64,000 bases of DNA from Solemya velum gill symbiont (GTDB lineage: Bacteria > Pseudomonadota > Gammaproteobacteria > Chromatiales > Chromatiaceae), in NCBI RefSeq assembly GCF_000787395.1, contig NZ_JRAA01000001.1:248001-312000 (forward strand). Direction: 5' to 3'. The translations under genes and the position numbers were made by a program. Every line of letters starts with the position of its first letter. Position 1 is the stretch's first letter. The notes under the pieces are model-generated. The model did no database searches. It saw only the letters and a program-made list of their open reading frames with translations, and was not told the origin of the DNA. Below, piece by piece: positions 19,249-28,595 of this stretch.

Positions 19249-21069
19249 TTGACGGATACGGATTCAAATAAGACCGGGATCGCCCATCTGAAAACGTGGC
19301 GGCATGTTCATGGAATGGGCTATGGCATCATGCAATCCTGTATTACAGGCGAAATGAATCTTTGTCTGAATGAAGATATTGATCTCTCCCGACTCGATAC
19401 AATCATGTCTCATGCCCTTGGTGAAATCGAGTCTGTGAGTGGAGTCTGCTCAGTAGATGAGGCGCTGATGTCCCGCATTCTTTACTGGACGGCAGGTATT
19501 CAACGCCATTTTTCTATTCCGCTCTATCCCGGTTACAGAATGCTTGGGAAGACGACAGGGACAGATAAAGATACAGAGAGTGGCCGGACATTCAGGTTCG
19601 TTCTTCCCAGTATCCATCCACAAGCGACACTCGCTGCGTTTCAATGGGTTATAACAACGCTTGAGCATACATTGCTCAAAGACTCAGACGACCAACTACC
19701 AACTGACAAGGCCGCTGTTGATTCTTTGCTGAAGCGTAAGCGGTCGCTAGGGAAATATCTGAAACAGTATGCGACGCGTGAAAAAACAACCTTCGCGATC
19801 TACCAGGCAGCATGGGAGATGGATGTACCGGTTCGTCCCCTGAGTTCAGGCTACGTGGTACTTGGTTATGCGGCCTGCAGTCGCATGATGAAGATCACCA
19901 TCTCTGACCAGACGACAGCGCTAGGAGTTGATATTGCACGCAACAAGCTGGCGACCAGTGAAATATTACATCGTATCGGTTTGCCCGTACCTGGTAGCAG
20001 GTACGTCAAGGACTCCCGGCAAGCAGTCGAGATGGCGGAGAGGATTGGATACCCGGTAGTGATCAAGCCATCAGACCATGATCAGGGCAGGGGGGTCTAT
20101 GCCGATCTGCACGATGCTGCTTCAGTTGAAAAGGCGTACGAGGGTGCACGGAAATTTTCCAAGAACATTCTGATTGAGAAGCATATTTCCGGATTTGGTC
20201 ACCGCCTGACAGTTTATAATGGAAAAATCTATTCAGTTACCAGGAAAACGCCTGCTGGAATCACGGGTGATGGAGTCTCGGCAATTGACGCACTGATCGC
20301 CAACTCGTCATGCCTGCCTTTTGTGACCCATAGTGATGAGAACCAAAGTGCCCGTGTACTCAATGATGAGTCGCTTGGTCTTATCAGGCAGTATGGACTG
20401 ACAACCAAGTCAGTGCTTCCTGAGGGGCATTTTTTTGCCCTCAAACGCAGAAATAATGCCGCTGATGGTGGTGTATCCAGTCCGGTCCCGGTGTCTGAAG
20501 TGCATCCTGATAACAGGGATATTGCGATCAAGGTTGCGAGAGTGACAGGGCTTGATTTTGCGGGTGTCGACCTGATCTCTCCGGATATTCGTGTCTCATG
20601 GAGAGAGAATGGAGCTGTAATTTGCGAGGTCAATGCGCAACCAGAAATCCATCAAATTATACTTTCTCGTATATTTGTAGATATGTTGCCACTTCGTGGC
20701 AGGATCGATGCCTTCCTTGCTGTTACTGCAGCACACCAGGAGTATGAAAAGAGTCATCTTGGGTATTGGATTGATAGCCGTTCGATTGATTCCGTCTATT
20801 CTGCAGGGAGAATTTCCCATCAGCCATCGCAGGGACTGCCAAATGCAGTTGAGGGTAACATCAGCGTATTGCAGGATGATCCTGATACTCATTCAGTGCT
20901 CGTCGTAATGTCACCAGAAGAGCTGGCGCAACAGGGATTGCCGTTTGATCTCTTTCGCACAGTACACCTGGCTGATTGTGAGCATGAGAAGCAGTGCGGA
21001 GAATTTATCGAGATGTTGAACTGCCATGCCGATGAGATAGTGCTTGGTAAAGAAATGAGACCCATTTAA
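19249..21069 (+). CDS. Cyanophycin-synthetase-like ATP-grasp ligase with degenerate Mur-like tail
   Basis: 606-residue soluble protein. Residues about 222-485 are an ATP-grasp domain most like that of cyanophycin synthetase (CphA): ALGVDIARNKLATSEIL, YPVVIKPSDHDQGRGVY (K273), ILIEKHISGFGHRLTV, GDGVSAIDALI, GLDFAGVDL and the metal-binding CEVNAQP (E460, N462). CphA continues into a Mur ligase; here the equivalent AVTGTNGKT P-loop position reads AVTAAHQEY (491-499). Only about 110 further residues follow, with a DPDTHSVLVV...QQGLPFD stretch reminiscent of a Mur domain remnant. It probably makes an amide or peptide bond with ATP; substrates unknown. TTG at 19249 is the likely start. It is the first gene of a five-gene operon. 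Confidence 0.8.
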   Translation: MTDTDSNKTGIAHLKTWRHVHGMGYGIMQSCITGEMNLCLNEDIDLSRLDTIMSHALGEIESVSGVCSVDEALMSRILYWTAGIQRHFSIPLYPGYRMLGKTTGTDKDTESGRTFRFVLPSIHPQATLAAFQWVITTLEHTLLKDSDDQLPTDKAAVDSLLKRKRSLGKYLKQYATREKTTFAIYQAAWEMDVPVRPLSSGYVVLGYAACSRMMKITISDQTTALGVDIARNKLATSEILHRIGLPVPGSRYVKDSRQAVEMAERIGYPVVIKPSDHDQGRGVYADLHDAASVEKAYEGARKFSKNILIEKHISGFGHRLTVYNGKIYSVTRKTPAGITGDGVSAIDALIANSSCLPFVTHSDENQSARVLNDESLGLIRQYGLTTKSVLPEGHFFALKRRNNAADGGVSSPVPVSEVHPDNRDIAIKVARVTGLDFAGVDLISPDIRVSWRENGAVICEVNAQPEIHQIILSRIFVDMLPLRGRIDAFLAVTAAHQEYEKSHLGYWIDSRSIDSVYSAGRISHQPSQGLPNAVEGNISVLQDDPDTHSVLVVMSPEELAQQGLPFDLFRTVHLADCEHEKQCGEFIEMLNCHADEIVLGKEMRPI

Positions 21070-21080
21070 GAGAGGTGTTT

Positions 21081-22310
21081 ATGGGTGCAGATTATTTGAT
21101 GAATCTATTTAACGATTTTTCTGGTGATGAGCTATTGCTTAACCCCTATCCGGCCTATCGTCAATTGCTGGAATCAGGCGGCGTGCTGCATGACGAGACA
21201 AATAATCGTATTTACCTTGGGCGTTACGATGATGTCAGGGCAGTGCTGGGTAATGCTACGCAATTCTCATCCAGCAATAATGGATTAAATCAAACGATGT
21301 TGGGTTCAGGTGGTAGTTCCCATTCCAGATTGCGCAGTGTCCTGCAGCCTGCCTTTCAACCAGGTGTTTTAGCTCGTGAGCTGACCAGGCTGAATGAGTT
21401 AACAGACATGCATGCGCGTAATCTCTCACAGATGAGTGAACCATGCGATTTTGTTGATGCGTTTGCAGCACGTATTCCAACGATGGTTCTTTCCTGGATG
21501 TTTGGTGATGAAAAAGATCGTTGCAACGATTATGGTAACTGGTCATGGGCGTTAAAAAAGTCTCCTGCAACAGAGGATGACCAGGGTAAACAGTGTGTCT
21601 CACAAGAATATCTGCCTGGCAGTGAACAACAACACCCGGTCACCAGGGAGCAACTTATTGATGAATGTAAAGCTTACCTCGATGAGACATTTCAGAATGC
21701 GCTGGAATCGTCTACCAGTGGATGGGTTGCCCGGATTCTTATTGATGCCTACAGGGACGGTAGGGTCGTCTATCAGGACTTGATAGAAACCGGTCTGTTG
21801 CTGATGGTGGGTGCACACGAAACAACAACGAAATCGCTGACCAATGCGATGGTGATACTGGCAGGCAGGCAAGATATATGGGAAAGAGTGCGTGAGGATG
21901 AGGATCTCGTCAAGCCGTTTATAGAAGAAGTTTTTCGTTTTGATCCTCCCGTGCAGCGACGCCCGCGCTTAGCTGTTGAAGATGTCAGGATAGGTGGACT
22001 GGAGATTACAGCAGGGACGCATGTGGTTGCCTTGATCGCGGCGGCAAACAGGGATCCCGGTGTTTTCGAAGATGCAGATGAGTTTCTTCTCAACCGTGAA
22101 CGGAATCCACATGTATCATTCGGATTTGGTCCGCACGTGTGCCTTGGTATGCAATTGGCCAGGATTGAAATGATCAGTTCAATCAATTCATTACGACGCC
22201 ATATCGGTTCTTTCCGGCAGGTCAGAAAATTGACTGCTGATGATTACCGTGATGTGCTTTCCCTGCGTTCGCCTAAACAGCTATGGCTTGAATTAACCCA
22301 CCAGGACTGA
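21081..22310 (+). CDS. Cytochrome P450
   Basis: 409-residue soluble bacterial-type P450 monooxygenase. The I-helix reads LLMVGAHETTT (residues 240-250), the K-helix ExxR is EEVFR (282-286), and the haem loop FGFGPHVCLGMQLAR places the thiolate ligand at C354. There is no membrane anchor; it would need a ferredoxin and reductase encoded elsewhere, since none is in the operon. ATG 21081 follows AGAGG by five bases and is preferred to the GTG at 21075. It begins 12 bases after the ATP-grasp gene and its stop abuts the prenyltransferase start. The substrate is unknown but is presumably an intermediate of this cluster. Confidence 0.93.
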   Translation: MGADYLMNLFNDFSGDELLLNPYPAYRQLLESGGVLHDETNNRIYLGRYDDVRAVLGNATQFSSSNNGLNQTMLGSGGSSHSRLRSVLQPAFQPGVLARELTRLNELTDMHARNLSQMSEPCDFVDAFAARIPTMVLSWMFGDEKDRCNDYGNWSWALKKSPATEDDQGKQCVSQEYLPGSEQQHPVTREQLIDECKAYLDETFQNALESSTSGWVARILIDAYRDGRVVYQDLIETGLLLMVGAHETTTKSLTNAMVILAGRQDIWERVREDEDLVKPFIEEVFRFDPPVQRRPRLAVEDVRIGGLEITAGTHVVALIAAANRDPGVFEDADEFLLNRERNPHVSFGFGPHVCLGMQLARIEMISSINSLRRHIGSFRQVRKLTADDYRDVLSLRSPKQLWLELTHQD

Positions 22311-23339
22311 ATGCATTTGAATTGGCTATCTCGCAAACTGCATGAAATCCTGTTTATTTTACGTTTTCATGACTGGCAATCCAAAACAGCCTTTTTTCTG
22401 GTGGCTATCGGTTATTCGATGTCTCAGCATTCAGTTCCAATTGCTGATAATCTCATGGCCGCATCGAGCCTCTTTTTATTATTGTGTCTCTATGCGGCTT
22501 CAGGCTATAGCCTGAATCAATACTTTGACAGGGGTGTGGACAAAGCGTGTGGCAAGCACCGTGATATCGGTGATTTCCCAATTGCCACAGCGCGTATAAC
22601 AATCATTGTCCTGCTAGTGATCGCTTTTCTTTTTTCCCTGCATTTTTTATTCAGTGGCAAATTCTATGTGTGGATACTCTACTGGGCCAGCATTGCTGCT
22701 GCACTTGCCTACTCCATGCCGCCACTTCGTCTGAAAGAGCGTGGCTATTTTGGCTGGATCAGTGCCTCGCTGGCACAAAGGGTATTACCATTTGTCGTTA
22801 TATTTGAGTATTTTGATGTATGGACATGGATATCTGCCGGACTCTGTCTGCTGGCATTGATGACAGGTCTGCGTTACATCATAGTTCATCAGTTGGAGGA
22901 TTATGCAGCGGATCTGAAGGTTGGTGTAGAAACAGTGGCGACCAGAATCGGGCCGCAACAGTTACGCCAATTTCTATTTCGATATATTGTTCCGCTTGAG
23001 ATCATCTATCTTGTCACCCTGGCAATCTATATGAGCCTTGATAACGGGGTTCTTTTGGGAGGGTTTACTCTATTTGGCTTAACCCTTGTAGCAGCATTCT
23101 CGAACAAAAGGGCAGGCCATGAAACACCTGAACTGGACCTGGAGAAATATGAATTCTTGTGGGGGCTCTATTGCATCTATTGGCCTGTTGCAATGGGATT
23201 TTCCCTGCTTATGAATGACATCGCATACTTCCCCTTTCTGATTTTTGTCCTGTTGTGGGCGTCGAGATGGATTAAGCACGACTTGCAGCGATTGATGCGT
23301 GGTTTTCTGCTCATGACTCAACAACTGAAAGGTGAATGA
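22311..23339 (+). CDS. UbiA-superfamily membrane prenyltransferase
   Basis: 342-residue polytopic membrane protein with eight to nine predicted helices. The first aspartate-rich motif is N69-x3-D73-x3-D77 (SLNQYFDRGVDK) and the second is D197-x3-D201 (LEDYAADLKVGVET), both diagnostic of UbiA enzymes that bind a prenyl diphosphate through magnesium. YSMPPLRLKERG between them is also typical. It starts on the base following the P450 stop. The acceptor may be an aromatic, a phosphosugar or another small molecule. Ubiquinone UbiA is less likely, since ubiC and the other ubi genes are absent and the neighbours are secondary-metabolism-like. Confidence 0.85.
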   Translation: MHLNWLSRKLHEILFILRFHDWQSKTAFFLVAIGYSMSQHSVPIADNLMAASSLFLLLCLYAASGYSLNQYFDRGVDKACGKHRDIGDFPIATARITIIVLLVIAFLFSLHFLFSGKFYVWILYWASIAAALAYSMPPLRLKERGYFGWISASLAQRVLPFVVIFEYFDVWTWISAGLCLLALMTGLRYIIVHQLEDYAADLKVGVETVATRIGPQQLRQFLFRYIVPLEIIYLVTLAIYMSLDNGVLLGGFTLFGLTLVAAFSNKRAGHETPELDLEKYEFLWGLYCIYWPVAMGFSLLMNDIAYFPFLIFVLLWASRWIKHDLQRLMRGFLLMTQQLKGE

Positions 23340-23343
23340 TTCA

Positions 23344-24252
23344 ATGAAATCGTATCCTGAATATGCTGCAAGACCTGCGCAACTGAAGCGGATAACGCTA
23401 GCCATCCAGTCAGGTGTTGAGGCGCTGCAGCGTTCGCAGCTGCAGAATGGAGCATTTCCATTTTCACAACGACAAAGCGATGGCTCATGGCAGGCTTGTC
23501 ATCCGATTTTCTCAACCGTGACTGTTCTGCTCTGTATCGGAAAACTCTTACCTGGTTCTGATGTGCAACGAGCAATCGATTATGTTGTTACCTGCAGGGA
23601 GAGTGACGGTCTGTGGGACTACGACCCTGGCATGGATATTCCCGCCGATAGTGATACGGTGGCCTGCGCCCTGGCAGCATTGTCAAACTATGCGCCTGAC
23701 CTGATTGAGCAATCAGATAGTGACCTGTTATTGAGTGTTCTCAGGCCCGATGGTGTTTTTTTGACCTGGTACAGCGATGAGGATAGATGGCAGTTACAGG
23801 CGCGTGATGATGCAGTGATGAATTGCAATGTTATCTATGCGCTTTCAATGATGGGCTGTCATGTCACTGATCATACAATTGAAGCGATTGCCAAGTTGAT
23901 TCAGCGCAGTACAACAGGGAGTCGATATTATACTCAACGATGCATGCTCGCATATGCTGCTGTTCGGGCAGGATTTGATCTGACTGAAATTCCGGAAGAG
24001 TTGACCACGCAGGCAATGTTCGAGGATTCACCCCTGTCCGTGGCGCAATCTATATGCGCGGGTATTCCACCCAATGAGGAGGCCATTCCCATTTTGCTTG
24101 ATACTCAATGTGCCGACGGTTTGTGGCCTGCCCAGCCCTGGTGTACCGGAGAGGGGCTGGAACCATGGGGTAGTAATGCTGTGACCACGGCGTTTTGTCT
24201 CGAGGCTCTCAATCTACTCGTAACAACCCCTAATAGTACACATGATGACTAG
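23344..24252 (+). CDS. Prenyltransferase/squalene-cyclase repeat protein
   Basis: 302-residue soluble alpha-alpha barrel protein. It has repeated QW-like elements (ALQRSQLQNGAF, SDGLWDYDPG, CADGLWPAQPW) typical of squalene-hopene cyclase and protein prenyltransferase beta folds. Residues PADSDTVACAL resemble, but do not match, the class II cyclase DxDD acid motif, and VMNCNVIYALSMMG is a recurring element of the family. At about half the length of a squalene-hopene cyclase it is a single-domain member. A cyclase or prenyl-binding role next to a UbiA enzyme is inferred. ATG 23344 is chosen; a GTG at 23332 overlapping the previous gene is possible. Confidence 0.78.
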   Translation: MKSYPEYAARPAQLKRITLAIQSGVEALQRSQLQNGAFPFSQRQSDGSWQACHPIFSTVTVLLCIGKLLPGSDVQRAIDYVVTCRESDGLWDYDPGMDIPADSDTVACALAALSNYAPDLIEQSDSDLLLSVLRPDGVFLTWYSDEDRWQLQARDDAVMNCNVIYALSMMGCHVTDHTIEAIAKLIQRSTTGSRYYTQRCMLAYAAVRAGFDLTEIPEELTTQAMFEDSPLSVAQSICAGIPPNEEAIPILLDTQCADGLWPAQPWCTGEGLEPWGSNAVTTAFCLEALNLLVTTPNSTHDD

Positions 24253-25426
24253 GCGGATTTTTATTATTTCCCAGCATGGTTATGGTCTGGGCCATCTGTC
24301 CCGCTCCTCTGCTCTGGCTGCGGCATTACAATCTTGTGGAGATTATGAAGTCACGCTCTTTTCCGGTGGTCAGCCAATAGCAGCGTATATTCCACCGAAG
24401 AAGGTGGATTTTGTCCAGCTGCCACCAACACGTTTCATTACGCTGACAGAAACGAAAACGCTTGCCTGTGAATCAATGGATGATGACAAGTCAATTGAGC
24501 AGGTAGACGAACTGCGCAGTGAAATAATTATGCGTTATTTCCATCGCCTCAAACCGTCAGCTGTGATTACAGAATACTATCCTTTCGCACCCGAGCGTTT
24601 TGGTAAAACACTCGATGCACTGCTCAGTGCAAGCAGGGAAGAGAAGAGCAGATGTAAAATGATCTGCTCAATCAGGTCAGTTCCCATCGATGCCACATTG
24701 GCAAGCCCGATGGACGTTAATCACCTGTTACACAAGTATTATGATCATGTATTGCACCATGCAGATAAAAGGCTTTTTAGCATAGATTCTCTCGGTGACT
24801 ATGTCAGGCTGGCACTTGATTCCGTCCCCTGCACACAAACGGGTTTTATATGCCAGCATCTTCCGGTTCAAACTGCAGATATTCGAAATGACGGCGGTCT
24901 GCTCCTCTCCGTTGGTGGGGGGAGGGATGGCTACACTTATCTGCAGAGCTGGATAGAAGCACTGAAATCAGTATCGATTGATAACTTCTTTCCCGTCACG
25001 GTTTTATGTGGGCCACTAATGCCTGCATCGGAAGTCAACGAGTTGCGCACACTGATCGATGAGCGATTTAACCTGTATACCACGCTTGTTGATACGGGAG
25101 AGTTGATGCGCAAGGCCTGCGCTGTCGTATCAATGAGTGGCTACAATACAATCAATGAGGCATTGCATATCGGCAAGCCACTGCTCGCATTTCCGCGCAA
25201 GGGTTATCTCGAGCAGGAGATGCATGTGCGTAGCTATTTCGAAAAGGGTCTGCTGTTATCGGGAGAAGAAGCGGATAGCACTGACCAGATTGCAGATCTG
25301 ATGAGGCAACTGGCCAGCTTCAATCCATCCTTCACGCCAGATTTTAATGGTTCGGAATCTTCTGTTGATGTAATTTCTTCAATTCTTGGTAATACGGAAA
25401 CAAGCGATATTTCCGGCCAGGTTTGA
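24242..25426 (+). CDS. MurG/COG4671-like glycosyltransferase
   Basis: 394-residue GT-B fold enzyme. The N-terminal domain opens with the glycosyltransferase signature FIISQHGYGLGHLSRS, and the C-terminal nucleotide-sugar domain has LLLSVGGGRDGY and AVVSMSGYNTINEALHIGKPLLAFPR. It is closest to the predicted glycosyltransferases of COG4671, distant relatives of MurG. It overlaps the preceding gene by 11 bases, so translation is coupled, and it closes the five-gene operon. It likely adds a sugar to the finished or nearly finished product; donor and acceptor are unknown. Confidence 0.87.
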   Translation: MMTRRIFIISQHGYGLGHLSRSSALAAALQSCGDYEVTLFSGGQPIAAYIPPKKVDFVQLPPTRFITLTETKTLACESMDDDKSIEQVDELRSEIIMRYFHRLKPSAVITEYYPFAPERFGKTLDALLSASREEKSRCKMICSIRSVPIDATLASPMDVNHLLHKYYDHVLHHADKRLFSIDSLGDYVRLALDSVPCTQTGFICQHLPVQTADIRNDGGLLLSVGGGRDGYTYLQSWIEALKSVSIDNFFPVTVLCGPLMPASEVNELRTLIDERFNLYTTLVDTGELMRKACAVVSMSGYNTINEALHIGKPLLAFPRKGYLEQEMHVRSYFEKGLLLSGEEADSTDQIADLMRQLASFNPSFTPDFNGSESSVDVISSILGNTETSDISGQV

Positions 25427-25551
25427 GCATGCTTGCGCGGAGCTTGGCTTGGAAGGGGCCGGTATAGAACAGTCGGATTTGTTTTTCCTTGAGACATCAT
25501 ATAGGGTGGGAGCCGTTTTTTTACCTATTATCATTTGCAGGGAGTATCAAA

Positions 25552-25980
25552 ATGGCAGCTGAACAGGGCCAGACAGTCCGCGTCCACTACACAGGCACGC
25601 TGGAAGATCAGAGTGAGTTCGATAACTCACGTACGCGCGGCGAGCCGCTTGAGTTCACTATTGGTGTCCGCCAGGTTATTCCCGGCTTTGAAGATGCGGT
25701 TGTCGGCATGTCACCGGGTGACACCAAGGTCATCAACATTCCAGCTGCTGAAGCCTATGGCGAACACTCAGCGGAGATGATCGCAGAGTTTTCACGTGCC
25801 GAAATTGGTGACGATATTCAGCTCGAAGTGGGACTGGTGCTGAGTGCGCAAGGTCCGGATGGCCAAGCGCTGCACTTCTCGGTTGTCTCCTTCACTGATG
25901 AGATGGTCACGCTTGATGGAAACCATCCGCTGGCAGGCAAGGATCTGACATTCGATATTGAACTGGTTGAAATTGTCTGA
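25552..25980 (+). CDS. FKBP-type peptidyl-prolyl isomerase (SlyD-like)
   Basis: 142-residue cytoplasmic prolyl isomerase. The FKBP core is split, as in SlyD, by an insert-in-flap chaperone domain: VRVHYTGTLEDQSEFDNSR and IPGFEDAVVGMSPGDTK precede, and HPLAGKDLTFDIELVEI closes the FKBP fold. The metal-binding His/Cys tail of E. coli SlyD is absent. ATG 25552 follows GCAGGGAG; the frame extends upstream to 25489 but without a site. It is followed by a clear terminator and is probably monocistronic. Confidence 0.93.
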   Translation: MAAEQGQTVRVHYTGTLEDQSEFDNSRTRGEPLEFTIGVRQVIPGFEDAVVGMSPGDTKVINIPAAEAYGEHSAEMIAEFSRAEIGDDIQLEVGLVLSAQGPDGQALHFSVVSFTDEMVTLDGNHPLAGKDLTFDIELVEIV

Positions 25981-26003
25981 GTCTGCTGAATGTCTCTGAA
26001 AGA

Positions 26004-26032
26004 AGACGGGTTAACAGCCCGTCTTTTTTTTC
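26004..26032 (+). terminator. Terminator after the FKBP gene
   Basis: Seven-base-pair stem AGACGGG / CCCGTCT with a seven-base loop, followed by eight thymines. Confidence 0.9.
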
Positions 26033-26040
26033 GTCTGAAT

Positions 26041-26808
26041 CTATTCAGGGTATACAAGCCGCCTTCCTGAATCTTGTGTGATACGCATGCCGTGGCCATA
26101 GACTGCTGAGAGCTTCTCCTCGGTCGCCATTGTATCGACAGGGCCTGCTGACACACTCCCATCCGCTTCGATCAGCAGCAGGTGTGAACAAAAGTGCAGC
26201 GCCAACGTAGGGTCGTGCAGCACCATTGCCAATGCCTTGCCGTCACATGTGAAATGCTCTTTCAGCCTGTCGATCAAGTGATAACGCATGCCCGGATCGA
26301 GGTGATTCTCAGGTTCATCCAGTAGTGCAAGATCTGGTGATTGGCATAGCAGTATTGCCATGGCAACCTTGCGTGCCTCGCCGCCGGAGAGCCTGTTGGC
26401 GAGGCGGCCAGAAAGCTCTTCAGCACCGATTTTCTTCAGTGATTCAGATGCAATAATTTTGTCTTTGTCAGAGAGTCTTGAATACCATGTTTGCCAGGGA
26501 TAGCGTCCTGCCAATACCAGGTCGAGGACATAGGCCGGAAAGCGAAATGGTGTCTCCTGGGGCAGCATGCCGACCGAGCGTGCCAGCTCTTTTGTTTTCA
26601 CCTTGCCGGGCTCAATAGCATTGATTTTCAGATTGCCGCCAAGCAGGGGCAGAAGGCCGGCAACACTTTTCAGAAGTGTGCTTTTACCGCAGCCATTGGC
26701 ACCAAGAATTCCCCAGCAGCTGCCACTTTCGATATGCCAGTCGAATGCAGGCAGTAGTAGCCTGTTATTAATACCGATTTCAACCTGTTTACATTCGAGC
26801 AGGCTCAT
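26041..26808 (-). CDS. ABC importer ATPase (cobalamin/iron-siderophore type)
   Basis: 255-residue ATP-binding subunit of a type II importer of the FecE/BtuD group. Walker A GANGCGKST is near residue 35, the signature LSGGEARKVA near residue 138, and Walker B DLALLDEPENHLD near residue 160. It overlaps the permease gene upstream by four bases (26805-26808). No periplasmic binding protein or TonB receptor is in the window, so the substrate (B12, haem or siderophore) cannot be chosen. Confidence 0.92.
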   Translation of the reverse strand: MSLLECKQVEIGINNRLLLPAFDWHIESGSCWGILGANGCGKSTLLKSVAGLLPLLGGNLKINAIEPGKVKTKELARSVGMLPQETPFRFPAYVLDLVLAGRYPWQTWYSRLSDKDKIIASESLKKIGAEELSGRLANRLSGGEARKVAMAILLCQSPDLALLDEPENHLDPGMRYHLIDRLKEHFTCDGKALAMVLHDPTLALHFCSHLLLIEADGSVSAGPVDTMATEEKLSAVYGHGMRITQDSGRRLVYPE

Positions 26809-27785
26809 CTCTTGCTTCCCTGTCGTCGTAGCAGAAACAGAAACAGAGGCGCGCCAATGAGAGCTGTAAAAACGCCGACCGGCAGTTCACGTGGTGAGAC
26901 CAGCGTGCGTGCAAGCAGGTCTGCGCCCACAACCAGGATTCCACCCAGCAGGATCGAGTTAGGTAATAACCAGCGATGGTCACTCTTCTGTATCAGTCTC
27001 AGCAGGTGTGGTGTGACGAGTCCGATAAAGCCGATTGGTCCGGCTACAGACACGGCGATTGCTGTCGCAATGACCGCCATGCTGAGCAGAAGTAGGCGCA
27101 GTTTTGCAACCGGTACACCAAGCGTTTGTGCATGTTCATCACCCAATAGCATCAGGTTCATGGCACGTGCAGCAGCAAGGGCGGCGACAAGTAACACAAG
27201 AAGTATTATGCCTGGCCACAGGACGAAGGGGCTGTGGCCAAGATCGCCAACCAGCCAGAAGAGCATGCCGGGAAGGTCGTTGCGTGGCGCAATGGTCAGC
27301 AGGAAAGTGACGAGTGCGCCCCAGCCGGTTGTCAGTATGATGCCTGCGAGCAGCAGGGTTTCGCGTTTTTCACCAGCCTGTTTGCCGACGATGAGAATCA
27401 ACAGCAAGGTGCTGAAGGCTGCACCTGTGAGAGCAAGTAGGGGATGAAGCGGTGACGGTATGCCGAGCAGGAAACCAGCCAGAACTGCAACCGCGGCACC
27501 GCCCGATGTACCGAGAACATAGGGATCTGCGAGCGGATTTTGCAGCATTGTCTGCATCATGACTCCTGCAAGGGCCAGCAGGCCGCCCGTAATGAAGGCG
27601 ATTGCAACACGCGGAAGTCGAATTTCATTGATGATGCGTGAACTGCTCGAATCACCACCACTGAAAAGTGCGTTGAAGAGCTCGTTGAGAGGAATTGCAA
27701 CACTGCCGTGGCTCACTGCAGCCACGAAGAGTGTCAGCGCGACGGCAAGCAGAAGGGTAGCTGTTTTTCCTCCGTGCAGGTCCAT
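26805..27785 (-). CDS. ABC importer permease (FecCD/BtuC family)
   Basis: 326-residue inner-membrane permease with about ten hydrophobic helices. FecCD-family signatures are LPRVAIAFITGGLLALAGVM near the N-terminus, DPYVLGTSGGAAVAVLAG, and VSVAGPIGFIGLVTPHLLRL, the segment that contacts the ATPase. Its start ATG shares one base with the stop of the HAD phosphatase gene (TAATG), so the three minus-strand genes form one operon. Confidence 0.93.
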   Translation of the reverse strand: MDLHGGKTATLLLAVALTLFVAAVSHGSVAIPLNELFNALFSGGDSSSSRIINEIRLPRVAIAFITGGLLALAGVMMQTMLQNPLADPYVLGTSGGAAVAVLAGFLLGIPSPLHPLLALTGAAFSTLLLILIVGKQAGEKRETLLLAGIILTTGWGALVTFLLTIAPRNDLPGMLFWLVGDLGHSPFVLWPGIILLVLLVAALAAARAMNLMLLGDEHAQTLGVPVAKLRLLLLSMAVIATAIAVSVAGPIGFIGLVTPHLLRLIQKSDHRWLLPNSILLGGILVVGADLLARTLVSPRELPVGVFTALIGAPLFLFLLRRQGSKR

Positions 27786-28441
27786 TACGAATGCAAGTGC
27801 AGGATCGGCCAGCCATGTTGATCGGCGTGGCTTTTCAACTCGTCGTCAGGATCAACAGCCAGCGGATGGGTGACCAGTTTCAGCAGCGGCAGGTCATTGT
27901 GCGAGTCACTGTAGAACCAGCTTCCCTCAAGTGTCTCGTTATTCTCGGTTAGCCAGGATTCCAGTCGCTCGACTTTGCCATGCTGGAAACTCGGTGTGCC
28001 GGCGACTGCCCCGGTGTAGGCGCCATCGACAATTTCCGGTTCTGTTGCGATCAGGTTGTCGATACCGAATTGTTTCACAATCGGCGCTGTCACAAAGCTG
28101 TTTGTCGCCGTGATAACCAATAGTGTGTCACCGTTCTGGCGATGCTTGTCGACAAGCGCGAGTGCAGTTTCACGGATCAGTGGCGAGATTTTTTCATCCA
28201 TGTACTCCTTGTGCCACGCCTGTAGCTGTTCCATTGGATGCAGTGAGAGAGGTTTGAGGGCGAACTCGAGGAATTCGAAAATATTCATCGTTCCCTGCTG
28301 GTAGGCCGCATAAAATTCACGGTTTTTGTTATCGTATTCATCACCATCAACGATACCCTTTTCACACAGGAATTCCCCCCACAGGTAGTCAGAATCACCT
28401 GCAAGCAGGGTGTTGTCGAGATCAAAAATTGCCAGTGCCAC
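27785..28441 (-). CDS. HAD-superfamily subfamily IB phosphatase (SerB-like)
   Basis: 218-residue cytoplasmic phosphatase. The N-terminal catalytic motif is FDLDNTLL, the second motif is VITATNSF, and the acidic C-terminal motif is WFYSDSHNDLPLL. It matches the HAD-IB family related to phosphoserine phosphatase but distinct from SerB. I place the start at GTG 28441, which has GGAAAG six bases before it and gives the family's usual short N-terminus; a TTG at 28474 would add 11 residues. It heads the minus-strand operon with the ABC importer and is divergent from rppH. Substrate unknown. Confidence 0.9.
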   Translation of the reverse strand: MALAIFDLDNTLLAGDSDYLWGEFLCEKGIVDGDEYDNKNREFYAAYQQGTMNIFEFLEFALKPLSLHPMEQLQAWHKEYMDEKISPLIRETALALVDKHRQNGDTLLVITATNSFVTAPIVKQFGIDNLIATEPEIVDGAYTGAVAGTPSFQHGKVERLESWLTENNETLEGSWFYSDSHNDLPLLKLVTHPLAVDPDDELKSHADQHGWPILHLHS

Positions 28442-28595
28442 GTTTCGCTTTCCAAACAGTTTATTCGGGTGCAACTATACAGAAATTTGCCGTTAAAATC
28501 CCAACAAGGGCAGGGGTTTATCGCTACTGCTTCTTGCTATTGATGATTCAGGTGTGAAAGAATGAAGACAGTTAAGGTTAAGAATCCATTTTGCA

